Assembly: GCA_022822375.1 (NCBI GenBank)
Contig: JAJEBU010000099.1
Coordinates: 1 to 59,503 of the forward strand
DNA: 59,503 nucleotides
Reading direction: 5' to 3'
From: Dehalococcoidia bacterium
Lineage (GTDB): Bacteria; Chloroflexota; Dehalococcoidia; Bin125
Positions 34,801 through 44,729 of this stretch are shown piece after piece; the first letter of the stretch is position 1; each line of letters opens with the position of its first letter. The notes under the pieces are model-generated. The model did not search any database, had not been told where the DNA came from, and worked only from the letters and a program-made list of their open reading frames with translations. The position numbers were made by a program, and so were the translations under genes.

Positions 34801-34806
34801 ACTATA
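34801..34806 (-). promoter_or_regulatory. -10 box (TATAGT) for the two-component operon
   Basis: TATAGT on the minus strand, a near-consensus -10 box, ends 30 bases before the response-regulator ATG, leaving a leader of about 24 bases with a ribosome binding site. No clear -35 box was found. Confidence 0.55.
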
Positions 34807-34937
34807 GAACGTCTACGGCGATTCCACAGCAGCACCGCTCACTCATCTGTCGCGCATCGCTGCGACCAGCTGCGCTGCGGACCAACTCGCAGAGTCGGTT
34901 GATAACCTGTGCTCCGTAGAGCCGTGAGGAGTCCCGA

Positions 34938-36194
34938 ATGCCGCGACGTGAAGTACCCGCCGGAGTCGAAGTCCGCGCCGCCAACCCAGAGGAAATGGAA
35001 GACTTCCGCTTCGTCGCCAACCTCGCGCTCGGCGAGCACGGCAACCCCAAGCGAGACCCGGTCACCTTCTTGCAACCCGAGTGGTCGACCTGCGTCTTCG
35101 AGCACGGAGCGCTCTCGACCACCTTTGGCGCCTGGCCGTTCTCGATGCGCTTCAATGGCGAGCGGGCGCATGTCGCCGGTGTCACGGCTGTCGGCACTGA
35201 CCCGACCAAGCGGCGGCGCGGCTACCTGCGTCTGGCTATGGAGCACGCGCTCGACGAGCAGTACGAGCGCGGCCAGTCGCTGGCCGCGCTCTACGCCTCG
35301 CAAGCGGGCATTTACCAGCGCTTCGGCTATGCCATCTGCTCCTGGCGCCAGCGCTACGAGATCGACCCGCTGGACCTTAACTTCGTCCACGCGCCAACAC
35401 CGACCGGCACGCTGAGCATCAGCAACGCCAAAGACCTGCCCGACGACGCAGCCGTGATCCGCGACCTCTACCGCGAGTTCATGCAACCGCGCAACGGACT
35501 CCTGCACCGCGGGCTCAACCTCTGGAGCGCCGAGGTCCTGGACGAGCCAGAGGACATCACCGAAGGTCCCGTGCGCGTCCTGCTCTACGAGGAGGACGGC
35601 CAGGCGCTGGGCTACATGGTCTACACCAGCCGCGAGGAGCGCGGGCTCAACGAGGTCAGCGCCGGCCAGCGCGACCACCGCATGACGATCCGCGAGTACG
35701 GCTGGCTGACGCCGGCCGCCTACGTCGCCATGTGGCAGTTTGCCGCCAGTCAGGACCTGACCTGGCGCATCTATGTCAACGACATCCCGTCCGACGACCC
35801 GATCCGCCACTTCGCCCGCGACCCGCGCACACTGCGCTCGCGACTGATGGACGGCATCCTCATTCGCATCGTCGACCTGCCACGCGCGCTGATGACCCGC
35901 ACGTACCAGGTGTCCTCCGAGGTCAGCTTCCGCGTCAGCGACCCGCTCTGCGAGTGGAACGAAGGCACCTGGCGTCTCGAGGCCGGCCCCGAGGGCGCGG
36001 ACATCCGCCAGGTCGATACCGAGCCCGACCTGACGCTGGACATCTTCAGTCTCGCGCACCTTGCGACCGGAGCCCTGTCTGCCACCTACGCTCACCGGCT
36101 GGGACGCGTCGAGTCGTCCGATCGATCAGCGCTGCTGCGCGCCGACCAGCTCTTCGCCACCGAGTACGCCATGCACTGCATGAACCACTTCTAG
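34938..36194 (+). CDS. Eis-like GNAT N-acetyltransferase
   Basis: 418-residue protein with the three-part layout of mycobacterial Eis: an N-terminal GNAT domain with acetyl-CoA loop (VTAVGTDPTKRRRGYLRLAM) and ASQAGIYQRFGYAI, a second degenerate GNAT domain, and a C-terminal sterol-carrier-like domain ending in Phe, whose carboxylate helps catalysis in Eis. GAGGAG lies eight bases before the ATG; a TAACCT box is at 34903-34908. Eis proteins acetylate amines, including aminoglycosides and polyamines. The substrate here is unknown. It is divergent from the two-component operon. Confidence 0.9.
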   Translation: MPRREVPAGVEVRAANPEEMEDFRFVANLALGEHGNPKRDPVTFLQPEWSTCVFEHGALSTTFGAWPFSMRFNGERAHVAGVTAVGTDPTKRRRGYLRLAMEHALDEQYERGQSLAALYASQAGIYQRFGYAICSWRQRYEIDPLDLNFVHAPTPTGTLSISNAKDLPDDAAVIRDLYREFMQPRNGLLHRGLNLWSAEVLDEPEDITEGPVRVLLYEEDGQALGYMVYTSREERGLNEVSAGQRDHRMTIREYGWLTPAAYVAMWQFAASQDLTWRIYVNDIPSDDPIRHFARDPRTLRSRLMDGILIRIVDLPRALMTRTYQVSSEVSFRVSDPLCEWNEGTWRLEAGPEGADIRQVDTEPDLTLDIFSLAHLATGALSATYAHRLGRVESSDRSALLRADQLFATEYAMHCMNHF

Positions 36195-36248
36195 CGTCGA
36201 CGTTTGCAGATGAGCTGCCGCTAAACTGCAGGAGTCGATGGGAGCGCC

Positions 36249-36998
36249 ATGACTCGCCAAGATGCCTCTTCCAGCGTGCAGACGCCCGTGCGCTACGTGC
36301 TGCCCGAAGCCCCTGAGCGGCACTATGACGAAGTGACCTCCTACACGTATGTGCACAACCTCGGCCACTCGAATCACCTGGCCCGGCATTTTGGCAAGCC
36401 CGAAACGACCATCGTCGGCGCTGAACTCTACATGGTCCTGAGCCGCGGTTTCCGACCTCGACGCGCGCCCGACCTGTTGATCGCCTTCGACGTGGACCCT
36501 GAGCTGTACTTCGAGCAGAACGGCTACGTGGTCTCCGATCAGGGCAAGCCGCCTGACTTTGTCCTGGAAGTCGGTTCGCCCAGCACTGGCTGGGTCGACA
36601 CGCACGACAAGCGCGAAGAGTACGCCGAGCTCGGCATTCGCGAGTACTGGCGCTTCGACCACGACGGCAAGTCGCACGGCACCTTGCTCGCCGGCGACCG
36701 TCTGGTTGACGGCAACTATCAACCCATGCCCATCGCAGATCTAGGCGATGGCGTCCTGCAGGGTCAGAGCGACGTCCTTGGCCTCTGGTTGCGTTGGTAC
36801 GACGGCGAGCTCTTGTGGATCGACCCGCAAACCGGCGAGCACATCGCCACATTCGACAGCGAGCGCGAGGCAAGACTCGCCGCCGAGGCGCAGGTGCAGG
36901 TGGCAGAAGCCCAGATTCAATTGGCAGAAGCCGCGCAGCGTGCCGCCGAAGCTCGCGTGGGCGAACTTGAGGACGAACTGCGCCGACGAGAACGCTAG
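36249..36998 (+). CDS. Uma2-family PD-(D/E)XK protein with C-terminal coiled coil
   Basis: 249-residue Uma2 (DUF820) family protein with a restriction-endonuclease-like fold. Core residues: APDLLIAFDV (Asp), PPDFVLEVGSPSTG (Glu), then DKREEYAELGIREYWRFD. A C-terminal heptad-rich Ala/Glu/Gln helix (about 195-249) looks like a coiled coil. These proteins are common in Chloroflexota and cyanobacteria, with no settled function. A four-codon reading frame (ATG at 36238) overlaps the start by the ATGA pattern and may couple initiation. Compare the related domain in the protein at 20582. Confidence 0.88.
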   Translation: MTRQDASSSVQTPVRYVLPEAPERHYDEVTSYTYVHNLGHSNHLARHFGKPETTIVGAELYMVLSRGFRPRRAPDLLIAFDVDPELYFEQNGYVVSDQGKPPDFVLEVGSPSTGWVDTHDKREEYAELGIREYWRFDHDGKSHGTLLAGDRLVDGNYQPMPIADLGDGVLQGQSDVLGLWLRWYDGELLWIDPQTGEHIATFDSEREARLAAEAQVQVAEAQIQLAEAAQRAAEARVGELEDELRRRER

Positions 36999-37005
36999 CC
37001 CGCCC

Positions 37006-37950
37006 TCACTCCGACTGGCCAATCAGATAGCGGCCGACCGCTTCCTCGAGCGCCGCCACTTCCGCTGGATCGAGGTCTCGATAGGGCGGACGCGTATGCG
37101 TCAGCGGCAGACCGCTGGTGATCTGGATCAGCTGCTTCATCGCGCCGACACGCGGGAACGCATTGAGGATCGCGTGCAGCTCGTTGAGCTGGTTCTGCGG
37201 ACGCTGCGGCTCGCCGCCCTCTCGATGGGCGAACTGGATCGTCTTGACCAACGCCGGTACCGCGTTTGCCATGCCGGACACTCCGCCGACGCAGCCCGCG
37301 CCATACAACGCCGCATGCGCCGCGTCCGAACCGGCCATCACGCGAAACTCCGAGCCCGGCCCGTCCGACGGCACCAGCGCAAGATAGCGCTGCGTGCGCT
37401 CCGCATCGCCGCAGGAGTCCTTGATCCCCATCAGTTGCTCAGGATGACGCTCCAACACCGCTCGCAGGACTTCGTCAGGGATGTCGATACCCGCCTGGGC
37501 CGGCATGTTGTACAGCAGCGCTCGCCCCTCCGATGGGATCGCGTCGATGACCGCCGAGTACCAGGCAATCATGCCGCGCGCATCGACGTTCTTGAAGAAG
37601 TAGGGCGGCAGCAGCGCCACGGCGTCTGCGCCCGCGTCCAGGGCATCGTTGGCGGCCTGGATGGTATCGGCCAACGATGGACACGTCGCGCCGGCAACGA
37701 CGACCAGTCCGCCGCCGATCCCGCGCGACGCTGCGTTCACCGCTCGCACGACCTGAGCTCGCTCCTCCAGGCCGACCGAGGGTCCCTCGCCATTGGTGCC
37801 GAGCGTGAGGATGCCGGTGATCCCCATCGTCCGCATCCAGTCGACGTGCGGACCGATCCAGTCCACATCCACAGCACGTCCGTCCGGCGTGAACGGCGTC
37901 ACCTGCGCTGCCATCAGGCCGTCCAGCCGCTCGTAGGCGAGAGCCATCAT
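37006..37950 (-). CDS. DapA-family (dihydrodipicolinate synthase/NAL) aldolase
   Basis: 314-residue class I aldolase. The Schiff-base Lys is in LMGIKDSCGD and the Tyr in RALLYNMPAQAGI. The pyruvate-binding loop is GTNGEGPS rather than the GTTGE of true DapA, so a different keto-acid aldolase (for example sugar-acid catabolism) is likely. GGGGA precedes two adjacent ATG codons (37950 and 37947). It ends eight bases after the Uma2 gene, convergently, and is divergent from the glycosyltransferase at 37989 through overlapping -10 boxes. Confidence 0.88.
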   Translation of the reverse strand: MMALAYERLDGLMAAQVTPFTPDGRAVDVDWIGPHVDWMRTMGITGILTLGTNGEGPSVGLEERAQVVRAVNAASRGIGGGLVVVAGATCPSLADTIQAANDALDAGADAVALLPPYFFKNVDARGMIAWYSAVIDAIPSEGRALLYNMPAQAGIDIPDEVLRAVLERHPEQLMGIKDSCGDAERTQRYLALVPSDGPGSEFRVMAGSDAAHAALYGAGCVGGVSGMANAVPALVKTIQFAHREGGEPQRPQNQLNELHAILNAFPRVGAMKQLIQITSGLPLTHTRPPYRDLDPAEVAALEEAVGRYLIGQSE

Positions 37951-37972
37951 CGTCCCCAATCACTCCACGCGC

Positions 37973-37978
37973 AGCCTA
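37973..37978 (-). promoter_or_regulatory. -10 box (TAGGCT) for the DapA-family gene
   Basis: TAGGCT on the minus strand, 22 bases before the ATG at 37950. It shares the TA at 37977-37978 with the divergent plus-strand box. Confidence 0.45.
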
Positions 37979-37982
37979 CGCT
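37977..37982 (+). promoter_or_regulatory. Leaderless -10 box (TACGCT)
   Basis: TACGCT lies six bases before the ATG at 37989, with no ribosome binding site between. Face to face with the minus-strand box TAGGCT. Confidence 0.6.
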
Positions 37983-37988
37983 CTCTCT

Positions 37989-39335
37989 ATGCCGCGCATC
38001 TTCCTGACCAGCGCGACCGCAGCGCTCAGCACGGACGCCGCCCCGGTCGGAGGCGGCGTCGCCGTGCTGGACGCACTGATCCCGCATCTGCAATCCGCAC
38101 AGTTCGACGTCACGCTCTTGACCCCCGGCTCCGAGGAGTCGCGCGACGGCATCCGCCAAACGTTGCCGGTCGCCGAGTGGTCGCAGGCGGACCCTGCACG
38201 ACTTCTCCAGCTCAACGCCCGCGATTACGCCCGATTCGCCGTGCAATGGGAAGCCGCCCTGGGCCGCTACTTCGCCGACATCGAACCCCGCGACAGCGTC
38301 GTCCTCGCCAACGACACGTCGGAAGGGCCGCCGTTCGCTCAGCTGCACCGCAACGGCTTCCGACAGATGGCGCTGCTCCACGTCATCGTTTCCGAGTTCT
38401 TCAGCCGCCGCTACATCGCCCAACCGACGGGCCTGCCGCTCGGCGGGCATCATCTGTCGGCGCTGTGGCGGACGCTGAACCGTCTGGGCCTGGCGTCGCA
38501 TGCGCCGTCCGTTGCGCGGCTGATCTGGGCCAAGGAAGCTGAGCTCGCGCGATTCGTTGACGCCCCGATCGCGCCATCCGACGGAGTCGCGCAGTCGCTC
38601 AGCGAGTGCTATCCCGAGTCCCGCGTCGGACAACGAACGCGCATCATCCCCTGGGGCGTCATCGGAGACCCGCAGCCTGCGCTGCGCTCGGCACGCCACG
38701 AGACGCTGCGCGGCCTCGGCGCCGACCCCAATCGCTTCACGCTGCTCACCCTCAGCCGCATCTCGCCCGAGAAACGCATCCATCTCATCATCGACGCGCT
38801 GCGCCTGATCGAGCAGCAGTCGCCCGCAACGGCTGAGCGGATCCAACTCGTTGTCGCCGGCGCGCCCGCCTACATGGGCGGCGGGGACAACGAGCGTCGC
38901 CTGCGACGTGCAGCGCAGCAGCTCACGCTGGCTGACGTGCACTTCGTCGGATACGTCAGCGGACTTGAGAAATGGGCGCTCTTCGCCGCCGCCGACGCGT
39001 TTTGCTCCCCGTCCTCCTACGAGGCGTACGGCCTGACGATTGCCCAGGCGTTGGCCAGCGGGACGCCGGCCATCACGGCGTCGCACGCCGGCGCGCGCGC
39101 GATCATGTCCCCCGAGCTCGGCTGGATCGCCGATCCAACGCCGCGCGCCTTCGCGGCCGCCATCCGACGCGCCCTCCACGCCGACGAGACCGCCGACATC
39201 CAGCGCTTCAGGAACGCCACCGCCGATTGGGGGGCTGCACACCCGTTTCGCAGCGCCGCGGTTCGACTCATCGAGATCGCGCGTACACTCGCGCAGGGCG
39301 ATGACTTTGATGACTTTGTGGAGGCAGATCGATGA
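37989..39335 (+). CDS. Glycosyltransferase family 4
   Basis: 448-residue GT-B-fold glycosyltransferase. The nucleotide-sugar half has LLTLSRISPEKRIHLIIDAL and the signature SYEAYGLTIAQALASGTPAI with the conserved Glu pair pattern. An N-terminal acceptor half begins at residue 1 with no signal peptide. It is leaderless and its stop overlaps the HAD-phosphatase start by four bases (ATGA), so the two are co-translated. The sugar and acceptor are not evident; a cell-surface polysaccharide or trehalose-type role is possible. Confidence 0.9.
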   Translation: MPRIFLTSATAALSTDAAPVGGGVAVLDALIPHLQSAQFDVTLLTPGSEESRDGIRQTLPVAEWSQADPARLLQLNARDYARFAVQWEAALGRYFADIEPRDSVVLANDTSEGPPFAQLHRNGFRQMALLHVIVSEFFSRRYIAQPTGLPLGGHHLSALWRTLNRLGLASHAPSVARLIWAKEAELARFVDAPIAPSDGVAQSLSECYPESRVGQRTRIIPWGVIGDPQPALRSARHETLRGLGADPNRFTLLTLSRISPEKRIHLIIDALRLIEQQSPATAERIQLVVAGAPAYMGGGDNERRLRRAAQQLTLADVHFVGYVSGLEKWALFAAADAFCSPSSYEAYGLTIAQALASGTPAITASHAGARAIMSPELGWIADPTPRAFAAAIRRALHADETADIQRFRNATADWGAAHPFRSAAVRLIEIARTLAQGDDFDDFVEADR

Positions 39336-39964
39336 CCCAGCGCGCCGTGCTCTTTGACTTTGGCGGTGTCCTGATCCGTATGGATTGGGACGGCTACGAC
39401 GACTTTGGGCAGCGCTGGAACCTGCCGCCAGGTGCGCTCGTTGACGCCTTCTACCGCACGCCCGAGTGGCACGCGATCGAGACGGGCACGGGCAACTGGG
39501 AGACCTGGCAGGCCGGCGTCGTGCAGCGGCTCACTCCGTACCTGCAAGTCGACCCGGCGGCCGAGGTCCAGGCGCTGCTCGACGCCTGGTATGCGCAGCC
39601 CTGGCAATACCACGACCCCAACTTCGCCCTCGCCCACGACCTCCAGGCCGCCGGACACAAGATCGGCGTGCTCTCGAACGCGCCCGACGACCTGCGCGAC
39701 CGCTTCCTGAGCAACCTGCCCGTCGAACTCAGCTGGGACGCAATCATCGTCTCCGGCGAGGTCGGCGTGCGCAAGCCCGACCCACGCATCTTCGAGCTCG
39801 CCGCCGAGGAAATCGGCGTGCCCGCGAGCGACTGCTTCTTCATCGACGATCTGGAAGAAAATGTGCTCGGCGCACAGCGCGCCGGCATGGGCGGCTACCA
39901 CTTCACCCGCAACAACTATCGTGCGCTGCGGATCGCGCTGCGCGCCGCGGGTATCGAGAGCTAA
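39332..39964 (+). CDS. HAD superfamily hydrolase (HAD-IA)
   Basis: 210-residue phosphatase-like protein. Motif I is LFDFGGVL with the nucleophile Asp, motif II IGVLSNAP, motif III VRKPDPRIF and motif IV CFFIDDLEEN. The second motif I Asp is replaced by Gly, as in the haloacid-dehalogenase/epoxide-hydrolase-N-like branch. It is coupled to the upstream glycosyltransferase, suggesting sugar-phosphate removal. Its 3' end overlaps the aquaporin gene by four bases. Confidence 0.88.
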   Translation: MTQRAVLFDFGGVLIRMDWDGYDDFGQRWNLPPGALVDAFYRTPEWHAIETGTGNWETWQAGVVQRLTPYLQVDPAAEVQALLDAWYAQPWQYHDPNFALAHDLQAAGHKIGVLSNAPDDLRDRFLSNLPVELSWDAIIVSGEVGVRKPDPRIFELAAEEIGVPASDCFFIDDLEENVLGAQRAGMGGYHFTRNNYRALRIALRAAGIES

Positions 39965-40728
39965 TCTTCGGCGGCCGCGTCTCGATCGCGCAGGACCGTG
40001 AAGAAGATCGCCGCGAACAACGATCCCAGCGCCGGCGCGGCCCAGTACACCCAGTGATCATCCCAGAACCAGGCGATCGCCGCCGGACCGAACGCCCGCG
40101 CGGGGTTCATCGACGCGCCCGACACGCCGCCCGCCATCGTCACCGCCGCCGCCACGTAGAACCCCACCGCAATCGCGAAGACCGTCGCGCCGCGCCCCCG
40201 CTCGGCCAGCAGCAGGATCGCATAGACCAGGAAAAAGGTGATCACAATCTCCGTCCCGAAGGCTTGGATCAGCGGACCATCAGAGAAGTTCGCGCCGAGC
40301 CAGGACTCGCCTTCGCCCGTGTGATTGCGGAACAGCCCGTGCATTGTCGATGACGCGATCAGCGCCCCGGCCAGCTGCGCCGCGATGTAGGGCACGAGAC
40401 GCCGTCCCGGCAGCTTGCCGGTCAGCCACAGTCCCAGCGACACCGCAGGGTTGAGGTGCGCGCCCGAGATCGACCAGAAGGCGAAGATCATCACCGCCAC
40501 GCCGAATCCGTTGACCAATCCCACGCCCAGGGCGCCCAGCTGCCCGCCCGACCACCAGTTCACATGCGCCGACCCGGCGCAGAACAGCACCAGTCCGAAC
40601 GTGCCCAGCACCTCGGCCATCAGTTGGCGCGCCGTCGCCTGGTTCGACGCGCGATCGAGCCGCAACAGCCCCAGCATGGGACTCGTCAGACGTGCTAACG
40701 GGACCAGCGCCCGTTCGACGGGAGTCAT
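39961..40728 (-). CDS. MIP-family aquaporin/glyceroporin
   Basis: 255-residue channel with six membrane helices and two NPA half-helices: [13 protein letters not shown] and [13 protein letters not shown], the second followed by the selectivity-filter Arg. I chose the ATG at 40728, preceded by GAGGTG at seven bases, because the frame upstream (32 codons) is not family-like. A TACCGT box lies about 16 bases further upstream. Water versus small polyol transport cannot be decided from the sequence. Divergent from the YyaL-type gene. Confidence 0.93.
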   Translation of the reverse strand: MTPVERALVPLARLTSPMLGLLRLDRASNQATARQLMAEVLGTFGLVLFCAGSAHVNWWSGGQLGALGVGLVNGFGVAVMIFAFWSISGAHLNPAVSLGLWLTGKLPGRRLVPYIAAQLAGALIASSTMHGLFRNHTGEGESWLGANFSDGPLIQAFGTEIVITFFLVYAILLLAERGRGATVFAIAVGFYVAAAVTMAGGVSGASMNPARAFGPAAIAWFWDDHWVYWAAPALGSLFAAIFFTVLRDRDAAAED

Positions 40729-40822
40729 ACAGCGCACCTCGACCGAAACGGTAGCAATCTGCCGCGTCTGGGATATTGATGCGCTGTTAAGGTTGAGCCA
40801 AAAGCCATGAACGCGAGAACCC

Positions 40823-42901
40823 ATGCCGAATCGACTGGCCGCCGAGACTTCGCCCTATCTCTTGCAGCACGCCAACAACCCCGTTGACTGGTACCCGTGG
40901 GGCGACGAGGCCTGGGCACGTGCACGGGCCGAGGACAAACCGGTCCTGATCAGCATCGGCTACGCGGCCTGCCACTGGTGTCACGTCATGGAGCGCGAGT
41001 CGTTCGAAGACGACCAGATCGCCGCCATCCAGAACGATCTGGTCGTCAGCATCAAGGTCGACCGCGAGGAACGTCCCGACGTCGACGAGATCTACATGGA
41101 CGCCCAGCAGATGCTGCACGGACACGGCGGCTGGCCGCTGAACGTGTTCTGCACCCCCGATGGCCGCCCATTCTTTGGCGGTACCTACTTTCCGCCGCAA
41201 CGCCGCACCGGCATGCCCGGTTGGACCGACGTGCTGCAGGGCGTCACCCGCGCCTTCCGCGAACAACGCGAACAGGTCGAGCAACAGGCGACCGAGCTGA
41301 CCCGCCACCTCAACCTACGCGTCGAGCTCGCTGGCGAGGACCTGTCCGAAACGCCGGCCCAAGTCCGCTCACGCGCCGCCGACGCATTGCTGCAATCCGC
41401 CGATCGCACGCACGGCGGATTCGGCGGCGCGCCCAAGTTTCCCCAGCCGTACTATCTGCAGCTGCTCGTCCAGCAGGCACTCGACACCGCAGCCACGAAT
41501 CGGAACGACGCACGACGCCACCTCTCGCTCACGCTGCGCCAGATGGCCGAAGGCGGCATCTACGACCAACTCGCCGGCGGCTTCCACCGCTACGCCGTTG
41601 ATGCCGTCTGGCTCGTCCCCCACTTCGAGAAAATGCTCTACGACAACGCATTGCTGATCCCGCTCTACCTCGACGCCTCGCGGCTCGCCGATGACCCGAC
41701 CGACGCGCAGTTCTTCCGCGACATCGCCCGAGACACCGCCGAGTATCTGCTCAACGGCCTGCAGACACCCGACGGCGCGTTCTACGCCTCCACCGACGCC
41801 GATTCGGAAGGCGTCGAGGGCAAGTACTTCGTCTGGACGCGCGAGGAACTGCACGCGCTGCTCGACCAGCAGGACGCCGAAATCGCCTGCCGAATCTGGG
41901 GCGTTGACGTCGGCGGAAACTGGGAGGGCAACACGATCCTCACCGCGGCGCAGTCGCCCGACGATGTGGCGCGTTGGCTCGATCTCCCGCTCGAGGACGT
42001 CGATGCGTCGATCGAGCGCAGCCGTGGAACGTTGCTCCGTCATCGCGCCCAACGCATTCCGCCAGCGACGGACACCAAAGTCATCGCCGCCTGGAACGGC
42101 ATGGCGATCGATGCGCTGGCCAAGGCCGGCGCCGTACTCGACGAGCAGCGCTTCACCGATGCCGCGGCGCGCGCCGCGCGATTCATCCTCTCGGAGATGC
42201 GGACGGACGACGGACGATTACTGCGCATCCACGCCGCTGGACGTGCGTCGATCGAGGCCTTTGTCGAGGACTACGCCGCCCTCGCCGACGGCATGATCTC
42301 CCTCTACGAAACCACCGGCGACGAGACGTGGTTCTCGGTCGCACGCGACATGGCCGACGACATGATCGAACGCTTCTGGGACCATGACGGCGGCGGGTTC
42401 TTCACCGTCGGACGCGGCGGCGAACAACTGATCGCCCAACGCAAGCCGGCCCAGGACGGCGCCACTCCGAGTGGAAATGCGCTCGCCGCGCGAGCGCTCG
42501 CGCGGCTCTATGCGCTCACCGCCGACGGTCGCTACGCCGATTTGATCGAGGCCATGCGCGCGGCGTTCTCCGCTTACCTGAGCAAGGCGCCGACCATGCT
42601 CGGTCTGTTCGTTTCGGTCCAAGACTGGCTCGTGCAGCACCGCTCGGTCGCGCTGATCGGTCCGCCCGACGATCCGCACATCGGCGAGATGCGCGGCAGA
42701 CTCTGGCAAGGAGAGCCCGCGCCGATGGTGATCATGCAGCGGACGACCGACGACGAGACGGTCGTCCCGCAGCTCGCCGACAAACCGCAGCAGGATGGTC
42801 GTCCGACCGCCTACGTCTGCCAGGCCTTCGCCTGTTCCGCGCCGGTTCACAGCGCCGCAGACCTGCGCAGGGTGCTCGACGAACCGTTTCCGAACGCATA
42901 A
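40823..42901 (+). CDS. YyaL/SPATA20-type thioredoxin-domain protein
   Basis: 692 residues. An N-terminal thioredoxin-like domain (DUF255) has [20 protein letters not shown], the CxxC pair C50-C53 in [13 protein letters not shown], and [20 protein letters not shown]. The rest is a large (alpha/alpha)6-barrel-like part (from about 200) similar to glycosidase-fold proteins. The function of the family is not well defined. The start has a weak ribosome binding site; a TAAGGT box is at 40788-40793. Length matches the family. Confidence 0.93.
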   Translation: MPNRLAAETSPYLLQHANNPVDWYPWGDEAWARARAEDKPVLISIGYAACHWCHVMERESFEDDQIAAIQNDLVVSIKVDREERPDVDEIYMDAQQMLHGHGGWPLNVFCTPDGRPFFGGTYFPPQRRTGMPGWTDVLQGVTRAFREQREQVEQQATELTRHLNLRVELAGEDLSETPAQVRSRAADALLQSADRTHGGFGGAPKFPQPYYLQLLVQQALDTAATNRNDARRHLSLTLRQMAEGGIYDQLAGGFHRYAVDAVWLVPHFEKMLYDNALLIPLYLDASRLADDPTDAQFFRDIARDTAEYLLNGLQTPDGAFYASTDADSEGVEGKYFVWTREELHALLDQQDAEIACRIWGVDVGGNWEGNTILTAAQSPDDVARWLDLPLEDVDASIERSRGTLLRHRAQRIPPATDTKVIAAWNGMAIDALAKAGAVLDEQRFTDAAARAARFILSEMRTDDGRLLRIHAAGRASIEAFVEDYAALADGMISLYETTGDETWFSVARDMADDMIERFWDHDGGGFFTVGRGGEQLIAQRKPAQDGATPSGNALAARALARLYALTADGRYADLIEAMRAAFSAYLSKAPTMLGLFVSVQDWLVQHRSVALIGPPDDPHIGEMRGRLWQGEPAPMVIMQRTTDDETVVPQLADKPQQDGRPTAYVCQAFACSAPVHSAADLRRVLDEPFPNA

Positions 42902-42903
42902 GC

Positions 42904-42909
42904 TATAAT
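42904..42909 (+). promoter_or_regulatory. Consensus -10 box (TATAAT) for the VOC/PPOX pair
   Basis: TATAAT just after the YyaL-type stop codon, with a leader of about 20 bases carrying GGAG six bases before the ATG at 42935. The only perfect consensus -10 noted here. Confidence 0.65.
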
Positions 42910-42934
42910 ACCGCAGAACCGATTGGAGCTGGAC

Positions 42935-43333
42935 ATGCCGCACCAGACTGTTGTCCCGACGCTGCGCTACGACGACGCCAATGACGCCATCACATGGCTC
43001 GCAGAGGCATTTGGACTGACCGAGCACTTCGTGGTCCGCAACGACGCGGGCCGCGTCGAGCACGCGCAGCTGGCCTGGCGCGGCTCGATCGTCATGCTGG
43101 GCGACGCCGTCGACAACGTGCACAGCCTGCCGCATCGCCACGGATCAGTCAGCATGACCGCCGAGTCCGCCGAGCAGGTGGACGAAGTGTTCGAACGTGC
43201 CGTCGCTGCCGGCGCCACCGTCATCCAGCCGCTGACCGACACCGACTACGGCTCGCACGCCTTCACCGTCGCCGACTACGAGGGCAACCACTGGCACCTC
43301 GGCACGTACGACCCTCTCGCGATGGAGGAGTGA
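42935..43333 (+). CDS. VOC-family (glyoxalase/bleomycin resistance) protein
   Basis: 132-residue beta-alpha-beta-beta-beta protein with the vicinal-oxygen-chelate pattern: PTLRYDDANDAITWLAEAFG, HAQLAWRGSIVMLG, and the C-terminal YGSHAFTVADYEGNHWHLGTY with His/Glu metal-ligand candidates. The ATG at 42935 has GGAG upstream. An upstream in-frame TTG would add only four residues. Its stop overlaps the PPOX gene start by one base (TGATG). Substrate unknown. Confidence 0.88.
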   Translation: MPHQTVVPTLRYDDANDAITWLAEAFGLTEHFVVRNDAGRVEHAQLAWRGSIVMLGDAVDNVHSLPHRHGSVSMTAESAEQVDEVFERAVAAGATVIQPLTDTDYGSHAFTVADYEGNHWHLGTYDPLAMEE

Positions 43334-43809
43334 TGGACATCCCCGCACCCGACCGTCCGGACATGCCCGACAGCTTCGGCTTCAGCATCGACGATTATCC
43401 CCACACACCGCTCGCCTGGGACTGGGTGACCGAACGGCTGACCGCCGCCCGCAACTACTGGGTCGTCAGCGTCCGACCGTCGGGCCGACCACATTCGGTG
43501 CCCGTCTGGGGCGTCTGGGCCGACGATGCCTTCCACTTCGCAACCGATCCGCTCTCCGTCACCGCGACGAGCCTGAAGCAGAATCCGCAGGCGGTCGTCA
43601 ACCTCGAATCAGGCGACGACGTCGTGATCATCGAAGGCGTCTTTGCACTGCACGACTCGACGGATGCGATCCGCGACGCGTTCAATGCCAAGTACGAGAT
43701 GCCCTGGGGCGCCGACGAGACGATCCCGGTCTTCTCGTTGACCCCGCGCAAGGTCCTGGCCTGGACCGAGCAGAACTACCCCAGCAACGCCACACGCTGG
43801 CGCTTCTGA
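43333..43809 (+). CDS. Pyridoxamine 5'-phosphate oxidase-fold flavoprotein
   Basis: 158-residue split-barrel protein of the PPOX family, which binds FMN or F420. Key stretch: YWVVSVRPSGRPHSVPVWGV, then FHFATDPLSVTATSLKQNPQ and a C-terminal VFSLTPRKVLAWTEQ. Translationally coupled to the VOC gene, so the pair may act on one substrate. The frame is open well upstream, but the ATG at 43333 gives the normal family length. Given the luciferase-like F420 enzyme at 44730, an F420-dependent role is plausible but unproven. Confidence 0.88.
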   Translation: MDIPAPDRPDMPDSFGFSIDDYPHTPLAWDWVTERLTAARNYWVVSVRPSGRPHSVPVWGVWADDAFHFATDPLSVTATSLKQNPQAVVNLESGDDVVIIEGVFALHDSTDAIRDAFNAKYEMPWGADETIPVFSLTPRKVLAWTEQNYPSNATRWRF

Positions 43810-43821
43810 GGGGACCACACC

Positions 43822-44595
43822 TTAGCCGCCCGTGAACTCCGCGCTGCGACGCTCGTTGAAGGCCGCGACGCCCTCTCGCATGTCGTCCGTGTAGGCGAGC
43901 CGCTCGAAGTAGAGCTGCTCGATCCGCAACCCCTCATCGAGCGACGTCTGCATCCCGCGCGTCACCGCCGATTTGGTCGCGCGTACGGCGAGCGGTCCGT
44001 TGCGGCAGATTCGCGCCGCCACCTCGAGCGCGGTGTCGAGCAGCGCATCAGCCTCGACGACGCGGTGGACCAACCCAATCTCGTACGCCCGCTCCGCGCT
44101 CAGCGGATCGCCAGTGAGCATGATCTCCATCGCCAGGCTTTCACCGATCAGGCGCGGCAGGCGCTGTGTCCCGCCCCAGCCCGGCAACAGGCCGAGCCCC
44201 ACCTCCGGCTGCCCCATCTGAGCACCCGCAGCGGCGATGCGGATATCGCAGGCCAGCGCGGTCTCCAGTCCGCCGCCAAAGGCGTAACCGTTGATCGCGG
44301 CGATCAACGGTTTGGCGATGTACATCCCGCGCATGATCGTCGGCGGCAGCTCGAAGCCTTCCTTGGCCGGCTCGTCCATCAGCGCTGGAATCATGTCCTT
44401 CAAGTCAGCACCCGCCGAGAATGCGCGCTCGCCCGCGCCGGTGATGATCGCCGCCCAGGCCTCATCGTCGTCCTTGAATCGCGCGCACACCTCGGCAAAC
44501 GCCGCGTACTGCGCTCGGTCGAACGAATTCAGCGCTTCAGGACGATCAAGCGTGATCGTCGCGATCCGCTCGGACACCTCATAGCCAACGGACAT
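43822..44595 (-). CDS. Enoyl-CoA hydratase/isomerase family protein
   Basis: 257-residue crotonase-family enzyme. Oxyanion hole segments [12 protein letters not shown] and [18 protein letters not shown] are canonical, and both catalytic Glu positions appear conserved (GGGLETALA and [20 protein letters not shown]), consistent with a hydratase. The ATG at 44595 is chosen because AGGAG lies six bases upstream; ten more in-frame residues precede it. It is convergent with the PPOX gene and divergent from the luciferase-like gene. Likely part of fatty or aromatic acid beta-oxidation. Confidence 0.92.
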   Translation of the reverse strand: MSVGYEVSERIATITLDRPEALNSFDRAQYAAFAEVCARFKDDDEAWAAIITGAGERAFSAGADLKDMIPALMDEPAKEGFELPPTIMRGMYIAKPLIAAINGYAFGGGLETALACDIRIAAAGAQMGQPEVGLGLLPGWGGTQRLPRLIGESLAMEIMLTGDPLSAERAYEIGLVHRVVEADALLDTALEVAARICRNGPLAVRATKSAVTRGMQTSLDEGLRIEQLYFERLAYTDDMREGVAAFNERRSAEFTGG

Positions 44596-44729
44596 GGACA
44601 ACTCCTGCCATTCTTCAGAACTCATCAGAATCTGCTCTGGGCAGCCTACTCGCGCCCGGCCGATTCAACCGCAACGCCCGCCGTTAGGCTGATCGGAACG
44701 AGTCAGCACCACTTGATGAGGACCACAAC

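Noticed and set aside
42994-43332. An N-terminal extension of the PPOX-fold protein
   Set aside because: The extra residues are Arg/Ala-rich shadow of the VOC gene; the ATG at 43333 gives normal length and couples through TGATG.
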